NCBI RefSeq assembly: GCF_000717335.1
Contig: NZ_JNYZ01000001.1
Span: 1 to 64,000 of the forward strand
From: Amycolatopsis jejuensis
GTDB taxonomy: Bacteria; Actinomycetota; Actinomycetes; Mycobacteriales; Pseudonocardiaceae
DNA: 64,000 bases
Direction of reading: 5' to 3'
Under the pieces are notes generated by a model, which saw nothing but the letters and a program-made list of their open reading frames with translations, was not told the DNA's origin and ran no database searches. A program made the position numbers and the translations under genes. Positions 23,576 to 32,687 of the stretch are shown here, one piece after another (position 1 is the first letter of the stretch; each line of letters begins with the position of its first letter).

Positions 23576-24793
23576 TCAGAAGTGCGTGCCCGACCAAGGC
23601 CGTTCCGCTGTGCCGAACAACGTGTCCACCTGCGCCAGCGTCCGGTCGTCGGCGCCGGTGATCCGCCCGGCCAGTGCCAGCGGACCGGCCTGCCACTCGC
23701 CGAGGTAGAGCATCGCCAGGGTGTCCACGTCCAGTTCCAGGTCGGCAGCCTCATCGGTGCGGGTGACCCCGTCCGGCCCGACCCGGTAGCGGCCGCGGTT
23801 GTCCGGCAGCATGCGGTCGTGCACCTCCATCACCACCGGCTCCGCCGGGCCGTACGTGCGGGCCGCGAGCGCACCGGGCACGTCGACCAGCCGCAGCCAC
23901 AGCTCGTCCTCGATGTCGGTGGTGCGGGCGCGGCGGGGGTCGGCCAGCAGCAGGCTCACCGGTTCGTCCACCGGTCGGCCGCGGACGTGCACTGCCTCGA
24001 CCAGGTCCACCGACAGCAGGAACCGCCACAGCCCGGCGACTGCTTCCGGGCCGGCTGCCTGGAGGTCGCGGACGTCGAGGAGCGCGCCGCGTTCCGGGTC
24101 GTCGCGGTGCATCTGCCGGGTGGTGCGGAATTCGACGTACCCGTCGTCGCCGTCGGGTCCGGTGTGGACGGCGACGCGGTGGTTGCCGCCGTCTTTGCCG
24201 AGGTGCCAGTGGAACGCGATGGGCCACCAGCGGTCCGGGCGGGCGAGCCGTCCCGCGCGACTCGTGCCGATGCGTTGGTACAGCGCGGGAATCGTCGCGA
24301 TGGCCTCGTCGGTGGTGAGCAGCCGGACGTGACCGGGTGCGGTGACGCCCTCGCGCAGCCGCGCGGGATGGCTGACCCGGAAGGTGGCCGACGACGTCGC
24401 GGCGCCGTAGCCGAACCGCCCGTAGATCACTGCCTCGCTGGCGTGCAGGCCGGCGGCGACGTAGCCGCGGTTGACGAAGTCGTGCAGCTGCGTGTCCATC
24501 ATCGCGGTGAGGACGCCGCGGCGGGTCCAGTCGGCTCGCACACCGACGCCGTCGACCGCGGCCATCGGCACCCTCCCGCCGCCGGGCACGGTGAGCGTGG
24601 TGGGGAACGAGCTGGCGATACCGATCGGGTCGTCGCCGTGGAAGGCGCCGGTTTTGCCGTCGGCCGCCCAGGAATCGGCCATCGGGCCCCAGCGCTCGTC
24701 CGGGATCGGGTCGCCGTGCAGTGAGCGCAGGAGCAGGTCGAAAGTGGACCGCCGCTCGGGGTCGGTGATCGGGCGTACCACGTAGTCGCTCAT
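23576..24793 (-). CDS. Eis-like GNAT acetyltransferase (second paralogue)
   Basis: The product has 405 residues from ATG 24793. It has the Eis architecture: a GNAT domain (VPMAAVDGVGVRADWTRRG, acetyl-CoA loop), a second GNAT-like domain containing FGYGAATSSATF with a candidate acid Tyr, and an SCP2-like C-terminal domain (LELDVDTLAMLYLGEW). It ends in Phe (WSGTHF), like M. tuberculosis Eis, whose terminal carboxylate takes part in catalysis. It should acetylate amines, possibly aminoglycosides or protein lysines. It is the last of four alternating DUF4333 and Eis-like genes. Confidence 0.9.
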   Translation of the reverse strand: MSDYVVRPITDPERRSTFDLLLRSLHGDPIPDERWGPMADSWAADGKTGAFHGDDPIGIASSFPTTLTVPGGGRVPMAAVDGVGVRADWTRRGVLTAMMDTQLHDFVNRGYVAAGLHASEAVIYGRFGYGAATSSATFRVSHPARLREGVTAPGHVRLLTTDEAIATIPALYQRIGTSRAGRLARPDRWWPIAFHWHLGKDGGNHRVAVHTGPDGDDGYVEFRTTRQMHRDDPERGALLDVRDLQAAGPEAVAGLWRFLLSVDLVEAVHVRGRPVDEPVSLLLADPRRARTTDIEDELWLRLVDVPGALAARTYGPAEPVVMEVHDRMLPDNRGRYRVGPDGVTRTDEAADLELDVDTLAMLYLGEWQAGPLALAGRITGADDRTLAQVDTLFGTAERPWSGTHF

Positions 24794-24834
24794 GCCCCGA
24801 TCCAACCAACGAGGCCGGTCCGGTGCCATTGCTT

Positions 24835-25215
24835 TTACTGCGGTGCGTCCACCCGGTACTCGCCGCCGGTGCCGGTGACCGTGATCGGCACGCGTTTCTT
24901 CGTGCCCCCGATGTCCACAGTGCACTGGAACTGCGATCCGTCGGCGACCGGCTGGCGGTCCGGGCACGACACGGTCCCGACGTGCTGGAGCTTGTACGTG
25001 GTGGTGAGGATCCGGGTGACCGCGGAGGCCATCGCGCGGGCGTCGAACACCCGCGCGGGTTCCGAGGCTCTGGTGACCGGTGCCGAAGTGGAGGCCGGGC
25101 TGCTACTGGGGGTGACGGTGACGGTCTGGACCACCGGCGGCGGGGTCCCGCTGTCGCAGCCGGCGGCTCCCAGCAAACCCATGCCGCACAGCAGCAGCAC
25201 CCGCACGGCGCGCAT
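24835..25215 (-). CDS. DUF4333 lipoprotein
   Basis: The product has 126 residues from ATG 25215. The signal peptide ends in a lipobox (GLLGAAGC), so the protein is probably diacylated on Cys and held on the outer face of the membrane. A Thr/Ser/Pro-rich linker precedes the DUF4333 domain, which carries a Cys pair 13 residues apart (SCPDRQ ... QFQCTV) and the terminal strands RVPITVTGTGGEYRV. The domain function is unknown. It sits between two Eis-like genes and has a membrane-anchored paralogue at 26488-27186. Confidence 0.85.
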   Translation of the reverse strand: MRAVRVLLLCGMGLLGAAGCDSGTPPPVVQTVTVTPSSSPASTSAPVTRASEPARVFDARAMASAVTRILTTTYKLQHVGTVSCPDRQPVADGSQFQCTVDIGGTKKRVPITVTGTGGEYRVDAPQ

Positions 25216-25250
25216 CTTTCCGCCCCTCTGCGCGAAACCTCTGGTCACGG

Positions 25251-26441
25251 TCAGAAGAAAGTACCGCACCAGGCTGATTCGCGCGTGCTGAACAGGACGT
25301 CGGCGGGGGCCGACGCCGCGGGGTCGAGCACCTCGATCCGGCCGGTCGAGGCCAGGGCCGACGCACGCCACGTTCCGAAGTAGAGCATTGCGAGGGTGTC
25401 GACGGACAGCCGTAGCGCCGGCGCTTCTTCGGTGCGTTCGGCGCCGTGCGGGCCGACGCGGTAGCGGCCGTCGTTGCCGGGCAACGCACGGTCGTGGACT
25501 TCGAGGACCACCGGTTCGGCCGCCGCGTACGTGCGGCCGGCCAACGCCGCGGGCACGTCGACCAGCCGCAGCCAGCTTTCGTCGCCGCTGTTTTCGGTTT
25601 TCGCCATCCGCGGGTCGGTGAACAGCAGCGGCGTCGGTTCGTCGAGCGGGCGCATCGGGAGCACGATCTCGTCGACGAGGTCGACCGACAGCAGGAACCG
25701 CCACAGGCCGGCGAACGCGGCCGGGTTGGCGTAGTGGAACGCCATGACCTGCAGTTTCCCGGCGTCTCGGTCGACGTGGTACAGGAGGTAGCCGTCTTCG
25801 CCGTCCGGGCCGCGGTGCACGGCGGTCTGGACCAGCTTCGACTGCCGGTGCAGGAAGGATTCGAACCCCGGCCAGTACAGCGCGGGCCGGATCATCGCGG
25901 CCAGGCGGCCCACGCCGGTCGCGGCATGCAGTCCGGGCCAGCGCGGGGCGGCTTCCTCGATCCCGGACACCGTGACCTCGCCACCGGCCGGGACCTCGGG
26001 ACGCAGCTGAGCGCGGGCCCGGTTCACCACGACCTGGTGTGCGAGCGTCGCGACCCCGTAGCCGTAGCGGCCGTAGATGGCGCCTTCGGTCGCGTGCAGC
26101 AGCGCGAGGGTCACGCCGCGTTCGGTGAAGTCGGCCAGTTGCGCGTACTGGAGTGCGCTCAGCACTCCTCGCCGGGTGCGTCCGGCCCGCACGCCGACGC
26201 CGGTGACCGCGCCGGTGGACAGCCGGGCGCCGCCGGGCACGACCATCTCGGCGTCGAAAGATTGGGCCGTGCCGATCAGGTCCGGCCCGAATGCGCCGAA
26301 GCAGCGGCTGTCCTGGTGCCCGGGGCCGCTGCGGTCCCATTCCTCGTCGGTCCCGGGCGGGACGTGCAGCGCGGCCCGGAACAGGTTCCAGGCCGCGCGG
26401 TGCTCGTCGGTGCGCAGGAGCCGGACGGTGTGGTCGGTCAT
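25251..26441 (-). CDS. Eis-like GNAT acetyltransferase (first paralogue)
   Basis: The product has 396 residues from ATG 26441. It has the same three-part Eis layout as the gene at 23576-24793: GNAT segment LSTGAVTGVGVRAGRTRRG, RYGYGVATLAHQ with the candidate catalytic Tyr, and SCP2-like RLSVDTLAMLYFGTWRAS. It also ends in Phe (WCGTFF). Long identical stretches such as LWRFLLSVDLV and LWLRLVDVP-like blocks show the two are paralogues from tandem duplication. It follows a DUF4333 gene by 46 bases and precedes another by 35. Confidence 0.9.
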   Translation of the reverse strand: MTDHTVRLLRTDEHRAAWNLFRAALHVPPGTDEEWDRSGPGHQDSRCFGAFGPDLIGTAQSFDAEMVVPGGARLSTGAVTGVGVRAGRTRRGVLSALQYAQLADFTERGVTLALLHATEGAIYGRYGYGVATLAHQVVVNRARAQLRPEVPAGGEVTVSGIEEAAPRWPGLHAATGVGRLAAMIRPALYWPGFESFLHRQSKLVQTAVHRGPDGEDGYLLYHVDRDAGKLQVMAFHYANPAAFAGLWRFLLSVDLVDEIVLPMRPLDEPTPLLFTDPRMAKTENSGDESWLRLVDVPAALAGRTYAAAEPVVLEVHDRALPGNDGRYRVGPHGAERTEEAPALRLSVDTLAMLYFGTWRASALASTGRIEVLDPAASAPADVLFSTRESAWCGTFF

Positions 26442-26487
26442 GCTCCGATCATCGTCGGCGCGCCCGCCTCGGTGCCACCGGTTTGCG

Positions 26488-27186
26488 TCACTTCGCGGCG
26501 GGCGGTGACACCTCGTAGTTGCCGTCGGTGCCCTTCACCGTGATCGGGACCTGCTGCGGTTTGCCGTTGATGGTGGCGGTGCACTCGAACTTCGCGCCGT
26601 CGGACACCTTCTGCTCGGCCGGGCAGGTGACGCCGCTGACGCCCTGGATCTTGTATGTGTCGGTGAGCAGCTTCGCGACGTCGGTCTGCATCTGGGTGTT
26701 GTTGAAGACCTGGGTCTTGAAGAACCCGGGCGCCACGAACCCGAGGATCGCGACCACGGCCACCACGACCACGAGCGCCCCGATCCCGATGAACAGGCCC
26801 TTCTTCGACCCGCCGGAGGAACCGCCCGGCTCGGGTGCGGGCTGGGCGTAGTCGTACTGGCCGGGCTGCTGGCCGCCGTACTGCTGCGGTTGCGCGCCCT
26901 GCTGCGGGTACCCCTGCTGCTGGCCGCCGTAGGGCTGGCCGTATTGCTGCTGCTGGGGCGGTGGCTGCTGTCCCCACTGCTGCTGTTGCTGCGGGTAACC
27001 GCCGGGCTGCTGGCCGTACTGGGGTTGCTGTCCATACTGCTGCGGCGGGTACGGCTGCTGCTGGGGCCCGCTCGGCGGGTAGGCGCCTCCCGGCTGCTGC
27101 CCGTACTGCTGCGGGTCCTGGCCGTAGGGCTGCTGCCCGTACTGCGGCTGCTGCCCTGGGTCGTTGCCGCCATACGGCGTGCTCAT
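26488..27186 (-). CDS. DUF4333 membrane protein with Gln/Pro/Tyr-rich N terminus
   Basis: The product has 232 residues from ATG 27186 behind GGAGG. Residues 1-125 are a low-complexity cytoplasmic region of QQPQYGQQPGG-type repeats; a transmembrane helix follows (LFIGIGALVVVVAVVAILG), then the extracytoplasmic DUF4333 domain with Cys residues 13 apart (TCPAEQ ... KFECTA). It is placed next to helY like the membrane protein Rv2091c in M. tuberculosis. The domain duplicates the one in the lipoprotein at 24835-25215. Confidence 0.85.
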   Translation of the reverse strand: MSTPYGGNDPGQQPQYGQQPYGQDPQQYGQQPGGAYPPSGPQQQPYPPQQYGQQPQYGQQPGGYPQQQQQWGQQPPPQQQQYGQPYGGQQQGYPQQGAQPQQYGGQQPGQYDYAQPAPEPGGSSGGSKKGLFIGIGALVVVVAVVAILGFVAPGFFKTQVFNNTQMQTDVAKLLTDTYKIQGVSGVTCPAEQKVSDGAKFECTATINGKPQQVPITVKGTDGNYEVSPPAAK

Positions 27187-27336
27187 CGTTCGCCTCCGCC
27201 TTCACTCGTGTGCATCCGTGTGCCCCCGGACGGGTTACCTGCGCACGGTGTCGAGCGCGATCCAACCACAGCTCGGGGCGGAGCACACGCGACCACGCGC
27301 AGGTTGTCCGTCCGTTACGTCCGGGTGCCCGGCCGG

Positions 27337-30105
27337 TCAGGCACCGCCGGCCGCCACGACGCCGCGGCGCAGGGCCCGCACGGCCTGTTTCGCGGCGGCC
27401 CCGACCGGGTCGGTCTTGCCGAGTACCTCGCGGATCTGGTCGAGCAGGTCGATGACCTGGCGGCACCAGCGGACGAAGTCGCCCGCGGACAGTTCCTGGC
27501 CGTTGGTTTCCGCGGCGGTGAGCACTTTTTCGAGGGATTCGCCGCGGGCCCAGCGGTAGACCGGCCAGGCGAAACCGGCGTCCGGTTCGCGGGTGCGGTC
27601 GAGCCGGTGGCGGCGTTCGTCCTCGGTGAGCTCGACCCACAGGCGGCTCGTTTCCTGCCACGCCACCGGCACCGCGCCGCCGGGCAGCCGGGGTTCGCCC
27701 GCGGTGTCGCGGCGGGCTTCGAAGACGAGCGTGGACACGACCGCGGCCAGTTCGGCCGGGCCGAGGCCTTCCCAGACGCCGTGCCGGATGCATTCGGCGG
27801 CGAGCAGGTCGGACTCGCTGTAGAGGCGGGCGAGCCGGTGGCCGTGTTCGGTGACCCGGTTTTCACCGGTCCCCGGGCCGAGATAGCCGCGTTCGCCGAG
27901 CAGCCGCAGGATCCGGTCGAACGCGCGGGCCAGCGAGTGCGTGGTGGCCGCGACTTTCCGTTCCAGCTGCTCGGTTTCCGCCGCGAGCCGCTGGTAGCGC
28001 TCGACCCAGCGGAGGTTGGCTTCGCGTTCGGCGAGCCCGTGGCACGGGTGGGCGCGCAGGGCGCGGCGGAGCGCGGCCAGTTCGGCGTCGTCCCCGGCGC
28101 TGGTGCGGCGGCGTTGCCTGCCGGGCAGGGCGATCCCGGCGTTGCGCAGTGACGAGGCGATGTCGCGGCGGGTTTTGGGTGAGCGCAGCTCGATGTGCTT
28201 GGGCAGCTTGATCCGGCCGAGTGCTTCGACCGGGGCCGGGAAGTCGGCGGCCGACAGGGGCCCGGACCAGCGGTCCTCGGTGACGACCACGGGGCGGGGT
28301 TCGCGGATCGGGTCGAGTCCGGGGTCGACGACCACGGCGAGCCCGGCGCGCCGTCCGGCCGGGACGGCGATGACGTCGCCTTTGCGCAGTTTCTCGAGCG
28401 ATTCGGCGGTTCCGGCGCGGCGGGCCGCGGTGTTCTGCCGGGACAGGGTTTTCTCGCGGGCGGAGATTTTCGCGCGCAGTTCGACGTACTCGAGCATCTG
28501 GTCGAAATCGCCGGTGACCGCCTCGGTGTAGCCGTCGAGGGCTTCCTTGTTGCGTTCGATCCGGCGGGCGGTGCCGACCACCGACCGGTCGGCCTGGAAC
28601 TGCGCGAACGACTGTTCCAGCAGGTCACGGGCGGCGTCGGCGCCGACCTGGGCGACCAGGTTCACGGCCATGTTGTAGCCGGGGCGGAACGACGACCGCA
28701 GCGGGTACGTGCGGGTGGAGGCGAGCCCGGCGACGGCTTTCGGGTCGACCCCGGGCTGCCAGGCGACGACGGCGTGGCCCTCGATGTCGATGCCGCGGCG
28801 GCCGGCGCGGCCGGTGAGCTGGGTGTATTCGCCCGGGGTGAGGTCGACGTGGGCCTCGCCGTTGTATTTCACGAGGCGTTCGAGGACGACGGTGCGGGCG
28901 GGCATGTTGATGCCGAGCGCGAGGGTTTCGGTGGCGAACACGACCTTCACCAGGCCGCGGACGAACAGTTCCTCCACGGTTTCCTTGAACGCGGGCAGCA
29001 GCCCGGCATGGTGGCCGGCGATGCCGCGTTCGAGCGCCTCGCGCCATTCCCAGTAGCCGAGGACGCCGAGGTCGCCCTCGGGCAGGTCGGCGGTGCGTTC
29101 GTCGACGATCCGGCGGATTTCCTCGACCTGTTCGGGGCCGTTGAGCCGCAGGCCGGAGCGGACGCATTGGGCGACCGCGGCGTCACAGCCGGCGCGGGAG
29201 AAGATGAACACGATCGCGGGAAGCAGCCCGGCGGTGTCGAGCCGGTCGACGACGTCGACGCGTGATGGGGGCCGGAACCGGGGCCCGCGTGGGGGTGCGC
29301 CGCGCCGTCCGCCGCGTGGGCCGCGGAAGCCGGCGGGGGCGAAGCGGCCGAGGTCTTCGGTGCGGCGCAGCAGGGTGGGGTTGATCCGGAGCTGCTCCCC
29401 CGGGTCGGCCTCGTTCTGGCCGGCGAAGAGGTCGAGCAGGTGGTTGCCGACGAGCATGTGCTGCCACAGCGGGACGGGCCGGTGCTCGTCGACGACGACC
29501 GTGGTGTCGCCGCGGACCTCGACGAGCCATTCGCCGAACTCCTCGGCGTTGCTGACCGTGGCGGAGAGGCCGACGACGCGGACGTGCTCGGGCAGGTGGA
29601 GGATCACTTCCTCCCAGACCGCGCCGCGGAACCGGTCGGCGAGGTAGTGCACCTCGTCCATCACGACGTACCCGAGTTCGGGGATCGCGGAGCTGCCTGC
29701 GTAGAGCATGTTCCGCAGGACCTCGGTGGTCATGACGACGACCTGGGCGTTGCCGTTGATCGAGGTGTCCCCGGTGAGCAGGCCGACCGTGTCGGTGCCG
29801 TAGCGGTCGGCGAGGTCGGCGTACTTCTGGTTGGACAGGGCCTTGATCGGTGTGGTGTAGAAGCATTTGCGGCCCTCGGCGAGCGCGAGGTGGACGGCGA
29901 ACTCGCCGACCACGGTCTTGCCGGCGCCGGTGGGGGCGCAGACGAGGACGCCGTGGCCGTCCTCGAGGGCCTGGCAGCCGCGGACCTGGAAGTCGTCGAA
30001 GTCGAAGGAGACCTCGCCGGCGAACCGGGTCAGCTGGGGGTGTTTTCCGCGGCGCCGCGAGCTCGCGTAGGCCTCGGCCGGTGATGGTGAAGGGCTAGTG
30101 GCCAC
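27337..30105 (-). CDS. helY: DEVH-box superfamily 2 helicase, HelY/Ski2-like
   Basis: The product has 922 residues from GTG 30105. RecA1 holds the Walker A APTGAGKTVVGEF, the SF2 motif TTPIKALSNQK and the DEVH box VVMDEVHYLADRFRG. RecA2 holds FSRAGCDAAV, FATETLALGINMPART and QLTGRAGRRGID. The C terminus carries the rRNA-processing-arch and DSHCT-like helical regions of Ski2/Mtr4-type enzymes. It probably unwinds RNA or repair intermediates; its exact bacterial role is unsettled. It starts four bases after the diacylglycerol kinase stop and is the last gene of the pafB-pafC-tatA-tatC string. Confidence 0.93.
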   Translation of the reverse strand: MATSPSPSPAEAYASSRRRGKHPQLTRFAGEVSFDFDDFQVRGCQALEDGHGVLVCAPTGAGKTVVGEFAVHLALAEGRKCFYTTPIKALSNQKYADLADRYGTDTVGLLTGDTSINGNAQVVVMTTEVLRNMLYAGSSAIPELGYVVMDEVHYLADRFRGAVWEEVILHLPEHVRVVGLSATVSNAEEFGEWLVEVRGDTTVVVDEHRPVPLWQHMLVGNHLLDLFAGQNEADPGEQLRINPTLLRRTEDLGRFAPAGFRGPRGGRRGAPPRGPRFRPPSRVDVVDRLDTAGLLPAIVFIFSRAGCDAAVAQCVRSGLRLNGPEQVEEIRRIVDERTADLPEGDLGVLGYWEWREALERGIAGHHAGLLPAFKETVEELFVRGLVKVVFATETLALGINMPARTVVLERLVKYNGEAHVDLTPGEYTQLTGRAGRRGIDIEGHAVVAWQPGVDPKAVAGLASTRTYPLRSSFRPGYNMAVNLVAQVGADAARDLLEQSFAQFQADRSVVGTARRIERNKEALDGYTEAVTGDFDQMLEYVELRAKISAREKTLSRQNTAARRAGTAESLEKLRKGDVIAVPAGRRAGLAVVVDPGLDPIREPRPVVVTEDRWSGPLSAADFPAPVEALGRIKLPKHIELRSPKTRRDIASSLRNAGIALPGRQRRRTSAGDDAELAALRRALRAHPCHGLAEREANLRWVERYQRLAAETEQLERKVAATTHSLARAFDRILRLLGERGYLGPGTGENRVTEHGHRLARLYSESDLLAAECIRHGVWEGLGPAELAAVVSTLVFEARRDTAGEPRLPGGAVPVAWQETSRLWVELTEDERRHRLDRTREPDAGFAWPVYRWARGESLEKVLTAAETNGQELSAGDFVRWCRQVIDLLDQIREVLGKTDPVGAAAKQAVRALRRGVVAAGGA

Positions 30106-30109
30106 CCGG

Positions 30110-31033
30110 TCAGGGTTTCACACGTCCCGGACGGTCCGCACGCCGCGTGCCCGACGCCACGACGGTGAGGGCGGCCGGGACGCAGGTCGCTTCGACCGGG
30201 GTGCGGCCCTGGTCTTCGCCGTCGGCGTAGGCGGGCCAGCCGGGCGCTTCGATCCGCAGGGTGCGGGTGCGGAGGGTCCGGACTGCCGGGTGGTCGACGT
30301 GGGAGCCGGTGCGCAGGCCGGGCAGCAGCCGAAGGAGCTCGAAGCGGCTCGCGGAGCCGATGACAGTGACGTCGAAGAGGCCGTCATCAGGGGTTGCGGC
30401 AGGGCAGATCGGCACTCCGCCGCCGTAGTACGGCGTGTTGCCTGCGGCGACCAGGGTGGCGTCGAGTTCGAGGGTGCCGTCGTCGGTGTGCAGGACGATC
30501 GGGCGGGGCCGGAACGCGGCGAGCTCGGCGAGGATGGCCAGGTCGTAGCGGCGGGGTCCGGCGGGCCAGCGCATCGCGTTGGCGCGGGCGTTCACGGCGG
30601 CGTCGAACCCGCTGCAGAGCACGGTGGCGAACCAGGTGTCGTCGAGGCGGCCGAGGTCGACGCGGCGGCGGGCGCCGTCCCGGAGCGCGTTCGCGAGGGC
30701 GTTGGTGGCGGCGCGCGGGTCGGCGGGGATGCCGAGGGCGCGGGCGAAGTCGTTGCCGGTGCCGGACGGGACGAGCCCGAGCGCGACTCCGTGGTCGGCG
30801 CAGAACTGGACGCCTTGGTGGGCGGCGCCGTCGCCGCCGAGCACGATCAGCACGTCGAGGCCTTCGGCGTGCGAGGACTGCATCAAGGCGCGGGATTCCG
30901 CGACGCTGGTGGCGGTGAGGACGTCGAGCCGGTCGACCGCGGGCCGCAGCCGCGCGGCGACGGCTTCGGCGATGCGGGCGGCGGCGCCGTGGCCCGAGGC
31001 CGGGTGGACGGCCAGCGCCGCGTTGAGGCCCAC
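30110..31033 (-). CDS. Diacylglycerol/lipid kinase family protein
   Basis: The product has 307 residues from GTG 31033, three bases after the tatC stop. Lipid-kinase signatures are present: the nucleotide-binding IVLGGDGAAHQGVQF, then LGLVPSGTGNDFARALG, and later TVLCSGFDAAVNARAN and VAAGNTPYYGGGVPICP. The protein should phosphorylate diacylglycerol or a related lipid using ATP at the membrane surface. A second kinase domain of this superfamily is fused to PAP2 at 37671-39230. Tight spacing places it in one transcript with tatA, tatC and helY. Confidence 0.92.
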   Translation of the reverse strand: MGLNAALAVHPASGHGAAARIAEAVAARLRPAVDRLDVLTATSVAESRALMQSSHAEGLDVLIVLGGDGAAHQGVQFCADHGVALGLVPSGTGNDFARALGIPADPRAATNALANALRDGARRRVDLGRLDDTWFATVLCSGFDAAVNARANAMRWPAGPRRYDLAILAELAAFRPRPIVLHTDDGTLELDATLVAAGNTPYYGGGVPICPAATPDDGLFDVTVIGSASRFELLRLLPGLRTGSHVDHPAVRTLRTRTLRIEAPGWPAYADGEDQGRTPVEATCVPAALTVVASGTRRADRPGRVKP

Positions 31034-31036
31034 GGG

Positions 31037-32002
31037 TCAGGTGATGTCGTCGGTGGACCGGCCGGTGGCGCGCGGGGCCGCGGGTGCGTCGTCGGCGGTG
31101 CTGGGCGTGTAGTCGAAGGGCGCGGCTTCGTCGTCGGCGAGCTTGTCCCAGCCCTCGTCCTGGCGGACGCGGTCGAGCTTGCGGTCGTGGAACCGGGCGA
31201 TCTGGATCGAGATCTCGAAGAGCAGGGTGAGCGCGGCGGCGAGGCCGAGCATGGAGAACGGGTCCGACCCGGGGGTGGCGAACGCGGCGAACACGAACAG
31301 CCCGAACACGATGCCGCGGCGCCACCGCTTCAGCTGCTGGTACTTGAGCACGCCGACGCGGTTGAGCATCACCACGAGCAGCGGCAGTTCGAAGCTGACC
31401 CCGAAGATCACCAGCAGGGAGAGGATGAACGAGATGTACTTGTCCGCGGTGAGCGCGGTGACGAACTGTTCCTGGCCGAACCCGGCGAGCAGCGCCAGCG
31501 CGTGCGGGACCAGCAGGTACGCGAGCACGGCACCGGCGGCGAAGAGCGCCGAGGCGAAGCTGACGAAGATGAGCGCGTACCGGCGTTCCTTGGCGTAGAG
31601 GCCGGGCGCGATGAACGCCCACAGCTGGTACAGCCAGGCCGGGGACAGCAGGACCGCACCGGCGGCGACACCGACTTTGAGGCGGATCATGAACGCTTCG
31701 AACGGGACCGTCTGCAGCAGGCGGCAGCCGGGCTGGTCACCGGCGAAGCGTTGCGAGGCCGGGATCGCGCAGTACGGGTCGGTCATGATGTTGCCGAGCG
31801 ACGGGATCGGGCCGAGGCGCTGCTCGAACCAGATGAACCCGAAGATGCCGCCCACGACGACGAAGAAGAGCGCCCAGCCGAGCCTGCGGCGGAACTCGTA
31901 GATGTGCTCGATGAGCGTCATCGTTCCGTCGGGGTTGGCCCGGCGGCTGCGCCGTCGCCGTTTGCCGGACCGGCTTCCGTTGCCGTTGGCGGCTTCCGCC
32001 AC
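31037..32002 (-). CDS. tatC: Sec-independent protein translocase TatC
   Basis: The product has 321 residues from GTG 32002. An Arg/Lys-rich cytoplasmic head precedes the conserved MTLIEHIYEFRRRLGWALFF, and about six transmembrane segments follow, with FEAFMIRLKVGVAAGAVL, PAWLYQLWAFIAPGL and FGVSFELPLLV all typical of TatC. The C-terminal tail of about 60 residues is charged and variable. TatC recognises twin-arginine signal peptides and, with TatA, moves folded proteins across the membrane. tatA is 87 bases upstream. Confidence 0.95.
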   Translation of the reverse strand: MAEAANGNGSRSGKRRRRSRRANPDGTMTLIEHIYEFRRRLGWALFFVVVGGIFGFIWFEQRLGPIPSLGNIMTDPYCAIPASQRFAGDQPGCRLLQTVPFEAFMIRLKVGVAAGAVLLSPAWLYQLWAFIAPGLYAKERRYALIFVSFASALFAAGAVLAYLLVPHALALLAGFGQEQFVTALTADKYISFILSLLVIFGVSFELPLLVVMLNRVGVLKYQQLKRWRRGIVFGLFVFAAFATPGSDPFSMLGLAAALTLLFEISIQIARFHDRKLDRVRQDEGWDKLADDEAAPFDYTPSTADDAPAAPRATGRSTDDIT

Positions 32003-32089
32003 TGGTCGTTCCGTTCTCGTGAAAGCCCTGCGGGACGTGCCGGACCGGCGCGCGCCCGTGGACCGGGGACCGGGTGGTGCGCGCGGAGG

Positions 32090-32428
32090 TCAGCTCGCGT
32101 TCTTCTGCGCCTGGTCGGCGGCCTGCTGCTTCTTGAGCTCGTCGAGCTGGCGCTGGAGGTCGGCGACCTGCTGGTCCTGCGCGGTGCCCGGCGTGCTCGC
32201 CGCGGCAGCTTGGGTGGGGGTGGTGGCCGCGGGCGGGATCTGGCGGGTTTCGGCCGGTTCGGCGTCGGCGTTCGCCTTGTTCTCGCCGGAGAGGTCCTTG
32301 GTCTCGGCCTTGAAGATCTTCATGGATTTGCCGATGGACCGGGCGGCGTCCGGGAGCCGCTTCGCTCCGAACAGCAGAACCACCACGATCACCAGAACGA
32401 TGATGTGCCACGGCTGCAGCGCGTTCAT
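32090..32428 (-). CDS. tatA: Sec-independent protein translocase TatA
   Basis: The product has 112 residues from ATG 32428, with AAGGAGG upstream. A short N-terminal helix ([20 protein letters not shown]) precedes the amphipathic helix [15 protein letters not shown], the TatA hallmark with the FGAKRLPD hinge. The tail is longer than usual, with Pro/Ala-rich and coiled-coil-like Gln/Leu segments. It forms the Tat pore with TatC, encoded next. Only TatA and TatC are present here, as in M. tuberculosis, where tatB lies elsewhere. Confidence 0.95.
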   Translation of the reverse strand: MNALQPWHIIVLVIVVVLLFGAKRLPDAARSIGKSMKIFKAETKDLSGENKANADAEPAETRQIPPAATTPTQAAAASTPGTAQDQQVADLQRQLDELKKQQAADQAQKNAS

Positions 32429-32453
32429 GGTCGTCTGCCCTCCTTGTCTGGGG

Positions 32454-32678
32454 TCAGTGCTGATGGTACTTGTTCGCGGGCTTGCTGCGGCGTTCGGCCA
32501 CGGCCACGCGCAGTGCCGCGGACCGGGCCCGGAGCAGGCCGGTGCGGTCCTGGGTGTGGGTACTCACCATGCTCACGGTGCGGCGGAAACGGCGCAAGAC
32601 TCCGGCGATCCGTACCAGCAGGAGGGCCAGGACGACGAGGCCGGCCGCGAGCAGCACGTAAGCGGGCAGGTACGGCAC
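32454..32678 (-). CDS. Small single-pass membrane protein of unknown function
   Basis: The product has 74 residues from GTG 32678. A single N-terminal transmembrane helix ([18 protein letters not shown]) is followed by a basic cytoplasmic tail rich in Arg. I do not recognise the family. It sits nine bases after the pafC stop and 25 before tatA, so it is probably translated from the same message. The tight spacing and consistent codon use support a real gene. Confidence 0.7.
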   Translation of the reverse strand: MPYLPAYVLLAAGLVVLALLLVRIAGVLRRFRRTVSMVSTHTQDRTGLLRARSAALRVAVAERRSKPANKYHQH

Positions 32679-32687
32679 GGAGTCACC

